The translations under genes were made by a program, and so were the position numbers. A stretch of 26,573 nt of DNA from the NCBI GenBank assembly GCA_947259865.1, contig CAMYNZ010000041.1, positions 1 to 26,573 on the forward strand, given 5' to 3'. The DNA is from an uncultured Desulfobacterales bacterium (GTDB lineage Bacteria > Desulfobacterota > Desulfobacteria > Desulfobacterales > G020354645). The notes under the pieces were generated by a model. That model searched no databases, was not told the DNA's origin, and worked only from the letters and a program-made list of their open reading frames with translations. Below are positions 8,008 to 15,199 of this stretch, one piece after another (the first letter of the stretch is position 1; every line of letters starts with the position of its first letter).

Positions 8008-8880
8008 TTATATCCTTTCCTCCAGTTCTTTTTGTTCGCCAAATAGACCTGAAGGTCTGAAAACCAGTATCCCCAGGATCGCAATCAATGGGACCAGCAT
8101 AACCCAGTGGCTCTCAAGATAGGTTACCGTAATGGTTTGACCATACCCAATTAAAAAGGAGGCCAGCACCAATCCGCCGGTGGAACCCAAGCCCCCTACA
8201 ATGCACACGGCCAGCGCATTGATCAGAACACTGTAGCCCTGCTCGACGTTAATGGTCCCCAAAGGTAAAATAACGATGGCGGCGACGGCCGCATATGCCG
8301 CGCCGAAGGACACGCTGAACATCGCCACCCGGTCGGTGTTGATGCCCAGGCTCAAAGCGGTTCTTTCCTCCTGGGCAATTCCACGAAATCGCAGGCCCGT
8401 CCGTGTATGGTGTGTGAAAAACCACAGGAAACCGGCCATGGCAACTCCAATCAACACGATGAATATGCGCTGCAGGTCAATGACCACCTGGCCAATTTCG
8501 ATGCTGGTATCAATAAAAACAGGCAGCGAATACTCAAACCCGATAAAGCCTAAATACTTAAACAGTTCCAGGAGTGCCAGCCCGATACCGAAGGTGGCGA
8601 TGACTTCGGACAATACCATGCCCCGGATCCTCAGCAGCACGAAACGATACATCAACGCGCCGGCTACAGCAGTCAGGGCCACCGCGCATAAAACAGCCAG
8701 AAAATAGGGCAGGCCGATCGTGTTAAAAAACACCCAGGATAATAAAGCTCCCAGTATGTACAAAGCGCCATAGGCAAAATTGGCGACCCCGCTGATCCCG
8801 AATGTGAGGTTAAACCCCAGGGCCACCAGCACCAATATGACGCTGTTAACAAAACCGTAGACTAACGTATGGGCAAACAT
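8008..8880 (-). CDS. livH: branched-chain-type ABC transporter permease, LivH-like
   Basis: A 290-residue membrane permease with eight or so hydrophobic segments. Landmarks include ALGFNLTFGISGVANFAYGA near the N-terminus, RFRGIAQEERTALSLGIN as the cytoplasmic ATPase-docking loop, and GGLGSTGGLVLASFLIGYG and FRPSGLFGE at the C-terminus. Its length is typical. The ATG at 8880 has no strong Shine-Dalgarno sequence. It is separated from the binding-protein gene by 303 bases that hold a terminator-like hairpin, so the membrane components are probably expressed at a lower level than the binding protein. It pairs with LivM. Confidence 0.92.
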   Translation of the reverse strand: MFAHTLVYGFVNSVILVLVALGFNLTFGISGVANFAYGALYILGALLSWVFFNTIGLPYFLAVLCAVALTAVAGALMYRFVLLRIRGMVLSEVIATFGIGLALLELFKYLGFIGFEYSLPVFIDTSIEIGQVVIDLQRIFIVLIGVAMAGFLWFFTHHTRTGLRFRGIAQEERTALSLGINTDRVAMFSVSFGAAYAAVAAIVILPLGTINVEQGYSVLINALAVCIVGGLGSTGGLVLASFLIGYGQTITVTYLESHWVMLVPLIAILGILVFRPSGLFGEQKELEERI

Positions 8881-9183
8881 GGAGAAGCTATTTTACTGTC
8901 AGGTTGATCGTTTTTCTTGAAATAGATATGCAGAGGCTATTTCCGGGTGCCGGCAACGCGTTTGCAATAGAACCAAGGACCGCCAGATTATAGAAAAAAC
9001 CTGCCCGCCTTGCCCAATGTGCAATGGCGAGCAGGTAATATTTTTAGTTTTCGGTTGTATAAATCTGTGCTTTACTCAGGTTAAGCCGTTTAAAGGTGCA
9101 GAGTTCAGAGGTTTGGGGTTAAGCTAACCTTGAACGTTAAACGGGGAACCCGGAACCACTTAATTTTTGCTGTAAAAATTAAT
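8881..9183. other. livJ-livH spacer
   Basis: No gene was found. The spacer holds a terminator-like hairpin (separate entry at 8994-9035). Next to the livJ stop is a patch at about 9090-9147 bounded by CCGTTTAA and TTAAACGG and enclosing the small hairpin GGTTAAGCTAACC. A GTTCAGAG/TTGAACG flavour links it to the other low-complexity repeats of the window. Confidence 0.4.
8994..9035 (-). terminator. intrinsic terminator or attenuator between livJ and livH
   Basis: On the minus strand a G/C-rich hairpin (arms 9000-9014 and 9022-9035, with CCTGC, CGCC and TTGC paired to their complements around two single-base offsets) is followed directly by six T residues (complement of 8994-8999). It lies about 150 bases downstream of the binding-protein stop and 110 bases before livH, where partial termination would give excess binding protein over permease. 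Confidence 0.65.
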
Positions 9184-10458
9184 CTAACGTTTTTTTACCC
9201 AGGAAGGTAAAATGATATCACCCTCGGCCACGCTTTTGGGATAAACGATCTTTCTTTTTCCGCCATCCGTCCACTGAAAAAAGGCTCCAACGGCGGTTTC
9301 GGCCGGATCGGTTCCATAGATCACCTGATGACCCTCATCAAAGCGGATACGACCCATAACCCCTCGCCGGTCGGTTTTTTCGATCTCGGCCACGATGGCA
9401 TCCGGATCCAGGGAGTCGGCCCGTTCGATAGCCTCTTTGAGGATGTACACGGTTTCATAGGACGGAGCAGGACCATGGCCGGATTGGATCCCTTTGCCGT
9501 AGGCATTTTTGTATTTATTGTAGAAATTTCTGGCCGGCGCGTATTTCGCCGAAGGCATGTTTCCCAATTCAAATACGGCATTCATAAGCCCACCGATTTT
9601 ACCGTCAAAGGTGTTCCAGGCGACTTCACCGGCCATCGGTGAAATAAATCCCGCGATCAGTCCCGGAACTTTGATACTTTTCCACTGTTTGACCAGAACC
9701 CCGCTTTCAGGCATATCAAAACAGGTGAACAGAACCCCGGCTCCTTTGGCCTTGGCTTTCATCAAGGCCGAGGAGAAATCTGAAAATCCGGTGGGAAACT
9801 GATCATGGCCGACAACTTCCATACCCAATTTCGGATAGACTTTTTTGGCCATAGCTCCCGCCGTGCCTCTGGCCCAGGCAACGTCCTGGTTCATGATATA
9901 AACTTTGTCAAAACCAAAATCTTTTTTCAAAGTTGCATTGGTTCCGGCTAAGAGTTTGGCCCAGTAAATGACGTTTAAAGATACCCTGAAAACATATTTG
10001 TATTTTTCAGGATCGGCTTTAATTTTGGCCTCTGAAGCGGGGCTCATCGCGATGCTGCCCAGCATGGGCATTTTGTACTTGGCAAAAATATCCATGCCCG
10101 CCAGCAAAGCTTCGGATCGGAACGGCCCGACCACAATAGCCACGGGCTTCTTCTCCAGGATCAATTTTTCTATTCCCAGTAAAGCTTCCGGTACCGGAAC
10201 TCCGGCGGCTGCATCGCGCAGATCGGCGGCTACAATCTTGAAGGGGCGCTTAACGCCACCGACGCTTACCCCACCTTTTCTGTTTATTTCACCCACGGCC
10301 AATTGAACCGCTTTATGGGACTCTTTGCCCTCTAAAAATCCCAAAGAAGTCGGCACCCCGATAACAATGGGCTCTGCAGCAAGTACGGGGACATCAGGAG
10401 CCACCCAGATAACAGATACGACCAACAAAAGACCGATAACCAATATTTTCTTTTTCAT
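9184..10458 (-). CDS. livJ: branched-chain-type ABC transporter substrate-binding protein
   Basis: A 424-residue periplasmic binding protein, type I fold. Residues 1-28 are a classic signal peptide (MKKKILVIGLLLVVSVIW...VLAAEP), with likely cleavage after VLA. The mature part begins IVIGVPTSLGFLEGKESHKA and continues with AVQLAVGEINRKGGV and VAIVVGPFRSEALLAG, as expected of leucine/isoleucine/valine- or aromatic-acid-binding proteins. The ATG at 10458 has a near-perfect AGGAGGT upstream. It is the first gene of the operon livJ-H-M-G-F-synthetase-dehydrogenase. Many HAAT systems in anaerobes take up aromatic or other carboxylates rather than amino acids, and the downstream CoA synthetase favours that here. 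The ligand is not predictable by eye. Confidence 0.9.
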   Translation of the reverse strand: MKKKILVIGLLLVVSVIWVAPDVPVLAAEPIVIGVPTSLGFLEGKESHKAVQLAVGEINRKGGVSVGGVKRPFKIVAADLRDAAAGVPVPEALLGIEKLILEKKPVAIVVGPFRSEALLAGMDIFAKYKMPMLGSIAMSPASEAKIKADPEKYKYVFRVSLNVIYWAKLLAGTNATLKKDFGFDKVYIMNQDVAWARGTAGAMAKKVYPKLGMEVVGHDQFPTGFSDFSSALMKAKAKGAGVLFTCFDMPESGVLVKQWKSIKVPGLIAGFISPMAGEVAWNTFDGKIGGLMNAVFELGNMPSAKYAPARNFYNKYKNAYGKGIQSGHGPAPSYETVYILKEAIERADSLDPDAIVAEIEKTDRRGVMGRIRFDEGHQVIYGTDPAETAVGAFFQWTDGGKRKIVYPKSVAEGDIILPSWVKKR

Positions 10459-10589
10459 CTCCTACCTCCTCTAAATAATCTCATCAGGTTTGAGCTAGCT
10501 TGCAGTATTATTAACAGCAATTCTCTTGTAGGAACTATCAATTATTTTAAATGTGCTGGATGATTTGGAATACAGTCGTAGCTATAGTG

Positions 10590-10618
10590 TAGCTATTAAA
10601 GCCGACTTTATATGTCAA
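10590..10618 (-). promoter_or_regulatory. possible promoter of the liv operon
   Basis: On the minus strand a perfect TTGACA (complement of 10613-10618) is followed 17 bases later by TAGCTA, a poor -10. TAGCTA recurs 11 bases further on (TAGCTACACTATAGCTA), a direct repeat that could be an activator or repressor site. The leader to the livJ start would be about 130 bases. Confidence 0.3.
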
Positions 10619-10837
10619 GGAAATAATCGCTTCAAACTATTGAGAAAATGAAAATTGATCAAAATTGGCGTGGATTGGTAGCTTAGAAAGCAGCTGCCCG
10701 GCGGCACCGGACCAAAAGGTAATAGATGGGGATGAGGATCAGATTCAGGCGATATTCAGAGAGGGATAATATAGATCTATGATCCCGGCCTTAGATATTT
10801 AAGTATAGCCGGAACCATACATCAATTTAATACTATT

Positions 10838-11049
10838 CGGTTCTTCTCCAATTTAGTTGGAGAGGTGGGTCAAAGGATTCCAGGGGTCAAGGATTCAAGT
10901 GTTTGTTTTCTAAAGACGTTATCAGCGTCTTTAGCATTCTTTCGCTTTCTATGATGTCTTTTTTTAGCCTACCCAATACACCTTTTTCAATACTTTCAAT
11001 TTTTTGTAACTCTTTAGCATTTAACTCGACCCCTTGAATCCTTGACCCC
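10838..11049 (-). pseudogene. C-terminal remnant of a four-helix-bundle (S23/IVP-type) gene with flanking repeats
   Basis: On the minus strand, 11030-10887 encodes VELNAKELQKIES...ERMLKTLITSLENKHLNP and a TGA stop. The pattern ERMLxxLIxSLE is typical of the C-terminal helix of four-helix-bundle proteins of the 23S rRNA-intervening-sequence family. No N-terminal part is present. A perfect 17-bp inverted repeat, GGGGTCAAGGATTCAAG (10883-10899) and its complement (11033-11049), brackets the fragment. Just beyond it (10838-10862) is a hairpin, CTCCAA-TTTAG-TTGGAG, and this ~60-bp module recurs at 26450-26511. The rest of the 10459-11145 gap shows only the promoter candidate and no gene. Confidence 0.6.
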
Positions 11050-11145
11050 TTGTACCCTCTGGGATCATAGCTGATACAGCGGGGATAACAGCTTACTCTG
11101 CTTTAAATAAATACAACTAATCCGGGCATGATCCTAATATTTTAA

Positions 11146-11652
11146 CTAAAGCTTTTCCTGCAGGGCTGCGGCTGCTTTGCCTGCTGCCGATAATCGGCGG
11201 GCCGCCTCTTTCTTTTTCACGATACTGACATCACCGGCTGCCACATAGTCTACGGCCTTTACATCACAGAAACGGACACATTGCGGATCGCCGTCGCAGA
11301 GGTCGCATTTGATAACCTTTCTATCGATATGGTTGAAGCTCATGGCCCCAAAAGGGCAGACGGCCACACAGGTGCGACAACCGATGCACACATCATAGTC
11401 GACTTCCACCCGGTCTTTGGCTTCATTTTGGGAGATGGCATTGACCGGACAACCCTGCATACAGGGAGCATCCTGACACTGCTGACACGACATGGGAACA
11501 TACAGGCCCTCCGCTTCCCACTTCATTACTTTTATACGACTGCGAGCAGGATTGGATATGCCGTCGTGCTTCACCGCACAGACGAGTTCGCACAGCCGGC
11601 ATCCGGTGCATTTTTCATAGTCTATCATCAAAACTTTACCCATGGGTTCCAT
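11146..11652 (-). CDS. four-cluster ferredoxin-like electron-transfer subunit of AOR
   Basis: A 168-residue iron-sulfur protein with sixteen cysteines in four groups: CTGCRLCELVC, CQQCQDAPCMQGC, CIGCRTCVAVC and CDLCDGDPQCVRFC. These would bind four [4Fe-4S] clusters. It is the kind of polyferredoxin that accompanies tungsten AORs (AorA of aromatic degraders, BamC of class II benzoyl-CoA reductase). The C-terminal ~35 residues form a charged, alanine-rich helix. It starts 23 bases after the AOR stop, with AAAGGAG upstream of the ATG at 11652. It should carry electrons between the AOR active subunit and a soluble acceptor. It is clearly paralogous to the protein at 16922-17452. Confidence 0.9.
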   Translation of the reverse strand: MEPMGKVLMIDYEKCTGCRLCELVCAVKHDGISNPARSRIKVMKWEAEGLYVPMSCQQCQDAPCMQGCPVNAISQNEAKDRVEVDYDVCIGCRTCVAVCPFGAMSFNHIDRKVIKCDLCDGDPQCVRFCDVKAVDYVAAGDVSIVKKKEAARRLSAAGKAAAALQEKL

Positions 11653-11674
11653 TTATATTCTCCTTTCGGCGTGA

Positions 11675-13615
11675 TCACAGCAGTTGGGACGGTTCTTTTT
11701 CCAGGCCCAGACGTTTCAGCGTTTCTGCCTTCGGCGTGCCGTTTTTATTTAAACCTTTGAATTCGTAAAACTCATCGATCATGTCGATAAATTTCTGCCT
11801 GTCAATGGTCATGCCGATCACATCGGGTGCCCCGCGCAGGCAGGGTTCATCAAAATAACGATCACACAGCGTATCGCCTTTTTTCAAATCATTGCGGGTT
11901 AATCCCTCCCTGAGGTTAAACATTCTTTCGATCATGTTAGCCCTCTCGGCAATGGTCCAAATTTCTTTCGGGCTCAGTTCAAGCCCGGTGTTGTAATAGA
12001 TTACCTTGGGCCAGTCCTCAAAATTGGGGAGCGTTGCACCCAGAAATGTCGTATGATACTTGCAGATACCCAGGCAATCCACCGCCATGTAGCAGTTTTC
12101 CTGCCAGTAAACCATCCAGGCCTTGCCTTCATATGAGGTGTGATCGGAACTCATCTTGCCTTTATAGGGAACGGGACTGCCGTATATTTTTCTCAGCACT
12201 TTTTCGGGCAAATGATAAAGGTCGATTGCCGGCCGGCTTCTCAAGTGATCGGAACCCCGGGATGCGGTGGCAACATTAAGCGCCAGTGCCGGGGTCGCCC
12301 TTTCGTCCGAATGCAGGTTGTTCATGCCTTTTACCTGGACAAGATAGTCAAAGGAGTTCTTGCCGATCTTTTCAGAGGCCGGAATACCGCCGTCGGCCAG
12401 TGTATCCGCCAGCCAGCCCTTTCTATAGGTAATGCGTTCCACCATCTCCAGCAATGCTTCGTCGTTGCCGAATTTTAAATCCAGACCGTCGGTATCTTTG
12501 GCGGTGAGAATACCCTTCTCGTAAAGTTCCATGGCCCAGGAGATGATACTGCCGGTCTCCAGATTATCCAGGCCGAACTGGTTGACCAGATGATTGCCGG
12601 TCAAAACGGTTTCAGCACTTGTGCAGCCCGGTTCTGAACCAAAGGCACCCTGGGAGGTATATTCCGGTCCTTCATCGTATTTGCCGGCATATGGGCCGGA
12701 CGGTATTTTGTACTGGGCGCGGCAATGGATCTGACAACCGAAGCAACCGGTCATGTGATGCGGGCCCATAGTTTCGGTTGCGATATCGTCAAGCCGTTCC
12801 GGCTCGATATCATCGGCGTACTCCAATTGGTTTAACTGGAAATTTCGGGTTCGAAGACCGCCCCAGCAATTGGTTGCACCCCAGATAAAGGGAGTTCCCA
12901 GTATGCCCTGGGTTTGATTGACCTTTGCACTGGTGATTTGCTCGATAAACCGCTTGTTATATTCATAGGCTTCGACGGGATGGGCCAGATGGATGTCCAT
13001 GGTGCCCCTGGCGGCGACGGCCTTCAGGTTTTTGGAACCCATCACGCAGCCCATACCTGTCCGACCGCCGGAATTTTTAATACCGGTCATAACATTTGCA
13101 AATGTCACTAAGTTTTCTCCGGCCGGACCGATGACACAGCTTTTTATCTCCTCATCGCCGAGTTCTTCCCGGATGGCCCATTGGCTTTCGGTTGTCGTTC
13201 TTCCCCATATATTGGCCGCATCCAGGATTTTGATCTCGCCGTTGTGGATAAAAAGATAGACCGGGGCTTTAGACTTACCTGTTATCACCAGGTGGTGAAA
13301 ACCGGCCCAGGCCAGTTCAGGGGCGAAAAATCCGCCCATGTTAGTGCTGCCAAGCAAACCGGTGAGTGGCGATTTAGCCATTATATGAGTTCTGGCGGTT
13401 GCCGAAGCACAGGTTGCCGTCAGGAGACCGCCGCTGATGATAAGCGCATTGTCGGGTCCCAAGGGATCGCAGCCTTTTTTTGTATGGTTGTACAACAGAT
13501 ACGCATCCAGTCCTCTGCCGCCGATATATTTTTTGCGCATCTCCAATGAGATGGGCTTGGTCTCAATATCACCGGTAGTAAGATCAATATATGCTATCTT
13601 GCGGTTCAATGCCAT
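11675..13615 (-). CDS. tungsten-type aldehyde ferredoxin oxidoreductase
   Basis: A 646-residue AOR-family catalytic subunit, interconverting aldehydes and carboxylic acids (or acting on related substrates) with low-potential electrons, using a bis-pterin tungsten cofactor and one [4Fe-4S] cluster. The N-terminal pterin-binding domain (residues 1-210) includes YIGGRGLDAYL, KSPLTGLLGS and GRTGMGCVMGSKNLKA. Cluster ligands are CFGCQIHC (Cys291, 294, 298) and Cys518 in DCLGICKYH; the pterin motif FGLDNLETGS (347-356) is intact. Length and motifs match complete AORs. The ATG at 13615 lies one base after the stop of the zinc-ribbon gene with GGGGGA upstream. It belongs to the operon zinc ribbon-AOR-ferredoxin. 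I do not assign it as BamB, because the known BamB N-terminal and cluster regions read differently. Substrate unknown. Confidence 0.92.
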   Translation of the reverse strand: MALNRKIAYIDLTTGDIETKPISLEMRKKYIGGRGLDAYLLYNHTKKGCDPLGPDNALIISGGLLTATCASATARTHIMAKSPLTGLLGSTNMGGFFAPELAWAGFHHLVITGKSKAPVYLFIHNGEIKILDAANIWGRTTTESQWAIREELGDEEIKSCVIGPAGENLVTFANVMTGIKNSGGRTGMGCVMGSKNLKAVAARGTMDIHLAHPVEAYEYNKRFIEQITSAKVNQTQGILGTPFIWGATNCWGGLRTRNFQLNQLEYADDIEPERLDDIATETMGPHHMTGCFGCQIHCRAQYKIPSGPYAGKYDEGPEYTSQGAFGSEPGCTSAETVLTGNHLVNQFGLDNLETGSIISWAMELYEKGILTAKDTDGLDLKFGNDEALLEMVERITYRKGWLADTLADGGIPASEKIGKNSFDYLVQVKGMNNLHSDERATPALALNVATASRGSDHLRSRPAIDLYHLPEKVLRKIYGSPVPYKGKMSSDHTSYEGKAWMVYWQENCYMAVDCLGICKYHTTFLGATLPNFEDWPKVIYYNTGLELSPKEIWTIAERANMIERMFNLREGLTRNDLKKGDTLCDRYFDEPCLRGAPDVIGMTIDRQKFIDMIDEFYEFKGLNKNGTPKAETLKRLGLEKEPSQLL

Positions 13616-13616
13616 T

Positions 13617-13910
13617 TCACTTTCCCCCTTTTTTTGCAGCTTTTCTTTTCGCAGCCGCTTCTTTCTCAGCTATGGTAGCTTCCACTATTTTCCGGTTAAT
13701 ATCCCACACCGGCCCACGTATGCGAGGAAGCGTAGGGTTCACCCAGACCAATCGATACTCCATGCCACAGGTCGGACATTTGACGTGTTTTGCCCCGGCC
13801 TCAGGCTGTATTCTTCCCATACAGCCGGGATTGTGGCACCTGACCTTGCCGAAAGTTCTGGTTTTTCGAAGACTTTCGGCGGATGACAATTTTTCTGTGT
13901 CTATTGCCAT
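13617..13910 (-). CDS. small zinc-ribbon protein of the AOR operon
   Basis: A 97-residue protein with a zinc-ribbon pattern, CHNPGC followed by CPTC and GMEYRLVWV, and a strongly basic, lysine/alanine-rich C-terminus (EKEAAAKRKAAKKGGK) of coiled or disordered character. It is the first gene of the AOR operon. The start is the ATG at 13910, with AAAGGAG seven bases upstream; an in-frame ATG at 13934 would place the Shine-Dalgarno sequence inside the gene. The stop lies one base before the AOR start, so translation is tightly coupled. Such ribbons can bind metal, nucleic acid or protein partners; a role as AOR assembly or accessory factor is inference from position only. Confidence 0.75.
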   Translation of the reverse strand: MAIDTEKLSSAESLRKTRTFGKVRCHNPGCMGRIQPEAGAKHVKCPTCGMEYRLVWVNPTLPRIRGPVWDINRKIVEATIAEKEAAAKRKAAKKGGK

Positions 13911-13948
13911 AATGTTCTCCTTTGTGTGAATCACAGCAAATTTGTTTA

Positions 13949-13964
13949 GTTCATCATTATGAAC
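13949..13964. promoter_or_regulatory. palindromic operator 1 (AOR operon side)
   Basis: GTTCATCATTATGAAC is a perfect 6-4-6 palindrome. It lies about 16 bases beyond the -10 of the leftward promoter, so a bound regulator would block early transcription of the zinc ribbon-AOR-ferredoxin operon. The near-identical site at 14101-14116 on the other side of the gap points to one regulator for both, most simply the adjacent IclR protein. Confidence 0.65.
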
Positions 13965-13979
13965 AAACCAAGTCGGTAG

Positions 13980-14007
13980 AAATTATCATAATGAAAACTT
14001 TTGTCAA
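13980..14007 (-). promoter_or_regulatory. promoter of the zinc ribbon-AOR-ferredoxin operon
   Basis: Minus strand: TTGACA (complement of 14002-14007), a 16-base spacer, then TAATTT (complement of 13980-13985). The -35 is perfect and the -10 acceptable. Operator 1 lies just downstream, followed by the Shine-Dalgarno sequence of the zinc-ribbon gene. Confidence 0.55.
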
Positions 14008-14056
14008 GGAAAAAACGCCTAAGCTTGTTATATTTATAAAATGAGTAAAAATGATA

Positions 14057-14083
14057 TTGACAAGCCGCAGCGGAGCGTATAGT
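14057..14083 (+). promoter_or_regulatory. promoter of the iclR-type regulator gene
   Basis: TTGACA (14057-14062) and TATAGT (14078-14083) are separated by 15 bases, shorter than ideal. Operator 2 begins 18 bases beyond the -10 and touches the start codon, so autorepression is likely. Confidence 0.45.
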
Positions 14084-14100
14084 GTGTTTATAAAAATTAT

Positions 14101-14116
14101 GTTCATCATGGTGAAC
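14101..14116. promoter_or_regulatory. palindromic operator 2 (regulator side)
   Basis: GTTCATCATGGTGAAC matches operator 1 at 14 of 16 positions. It ends two bases before the ATG of the regulator gene and occupies the place of a Shine-Dalgarno sequence. The centres of the two sites are 152 bp apart, about 14.5 helical turns. Confidence 0.62.
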
Positions 14117-14117
14117 A

Positions 14118-14930
14118 ATGACCACACAGTATAAAGCCCCCATCGTAAAAAAGGCATTTCAAATACTAAGGCTGATTTCCGATTCCGACCGGGGCGTGCG
14201 GCTCAGTGCGCTTTCCAAGGAGCTGGCAATCAGCAAAAGTACCGTCCACGGGATAACCTCGGCCTTAGAGGAATTGGGTGTTATCATACGAGATCCCCTG
14301 ACCAAGCGCTACACATTGGGGCTGACGCTTTTTGAACTTGGACGGGGGGCTTATGGCAGGGTCGATATGAAAGATACTGCCAGACCCATTCTGGAAGACC
14401 TGATGGGAAGGGCCCGGGAATCGGTTTTTTTGGGTGTCAAAAACGGGGAGCACCTCACCATTCTGGATATCGTTGAATCCAGCCAGGATCTGAAGATTAC
14501 GGCCTCTATCGGAATGAGAATTCCTCTTTTCGCCGGGGCCGCCGGTAAGGTATTTTTGTCATCAATGCCGGAAGCGCAGGCCATCGATCTCATCCGATCA
14601 AAGGGAATTTATAAATTCACAGAAAATACCATCACAAATCCCGAAAGCTATCTCCAGGAGATCAGAACCGTCAGGCAAAAGGGGTATGCTATTGATGACG
14701 AGGAATATATTCCGGGCGTTCGGGCCGTAGCATCACCGGTTTGGGGCAACGGCCAACCCCTGTCAGCGATCTGGGTGGTGGGTTTCAAACCCAGCCTGGG
14801 GGATGACAAAATGAAGCTTCTGATAAAAGAAACCAAAAGGGCGGCTGAAACGATCAGTCGTCTAATCGAAAAACAAACCGCCACTTCCAGAAGCGGTTTC
14901 AAAATTACGCCTGAGGCGGGCAAGCCTTAG
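14118..14930 (+). CDS. IclR-family transcriptional regulator
   Basis: A 270-residue regulator. The N-terminal winged helix-turn-helix spans about residues 7-70 (VKKAFQILRLISDSDRGVRLSALSKELAISKSTVHGITSALEELGVI). The effector-binding domain follows from about 85 to 255 and includes GMRIPLFAGAAGKVFLSSM and DDEEYIPGVRAVASPVWGNG, hallmarks of IclR small-molecule pockets. It is transcribed away from the AOR operon and towards the second AOR gene, from a region with two near-identical palindromes, so it probably represses itself and the AOR operon and may also control the rightward AOR-like operon. Members of this family often sense aromatic or acidic catabolites. There is no good Shine-Dalgarno sequence before the ATG at 14118; the palindrome sits there instead. 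Confidence 0.92.
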   Translation: MTTQYKAPIVKKAFQILRLISDSDRGVRLSALSKELAISKSTVHGITSALEELGVIIRDPLTKRYTLGLTLFELGRGAYGRVDMKDTARPILEDLMGRARESVFLGVKNGEHLTILDIVESSQDLKITASIGMRIPLFAGAAGKVFLSSMPEAQAIDLIRSKGIYKFTENTITNPESYLQEIRTVRQKGYAIDDEEYIPGVRAVASPVWGNGQPLSAIWVVGFKPSLGDDKMKLLIKETKRAAETISRLIEKQTATSRSGFKITPEAGKP

Positions 14931-15029
14931 ATTAGGTTCAAGGCCCCCGCCATAAATCAGCGGGATTTCACATCTTGATTCTAGGGATTAAGAATTTCAA
15001 CAAAGTGTAATATTCGGTTAGCCGGGTAT

Positions 15030-15094
15030 ATCGCGGCTGGAAGCCGCTCCCACAGATCGATGATGCATGTGTGGGAGCGGCTTTCAGCCGCGAT
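15030..15094. repeat. REP-like palindrome
   Basis: Two 25-base arms (15030-15054 and 15070-15094) are inverted repeats with a single mismatch, separated by 15 bases. The arm core CGCGGCT...AAGCCGCTCCCACA resembles the repetitive extragenic palindromes known from Pseudomonas and spread by RAYT transposases. It lies in the 270-bp gap between the regulator and the second AOR gene, and could also stop transcription leaving the regulator gene. Nothing else was recognised in 14931-15199. Confidence 0.75.
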
Positions 15095-15199
15095 CGGCGC
15101 AATAAAGCTCATAGCTCAAATCTTAAAAATAAATGCTAAGTCCCGCGCTGTAAAGCGGAGAGAAGTGGTTTCGAAATCATCCGTGCTATTGGAGTGTTC

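Noticed and set aside
11675..13615. Assignment of the AOR as BamB of class II benzoyl-CoA reductase
   Set aside because: The N-terminal and cluster-region wording differs from BamB as I recall it, and no BamD-I genes are nearby; only AOR family membership is supported.
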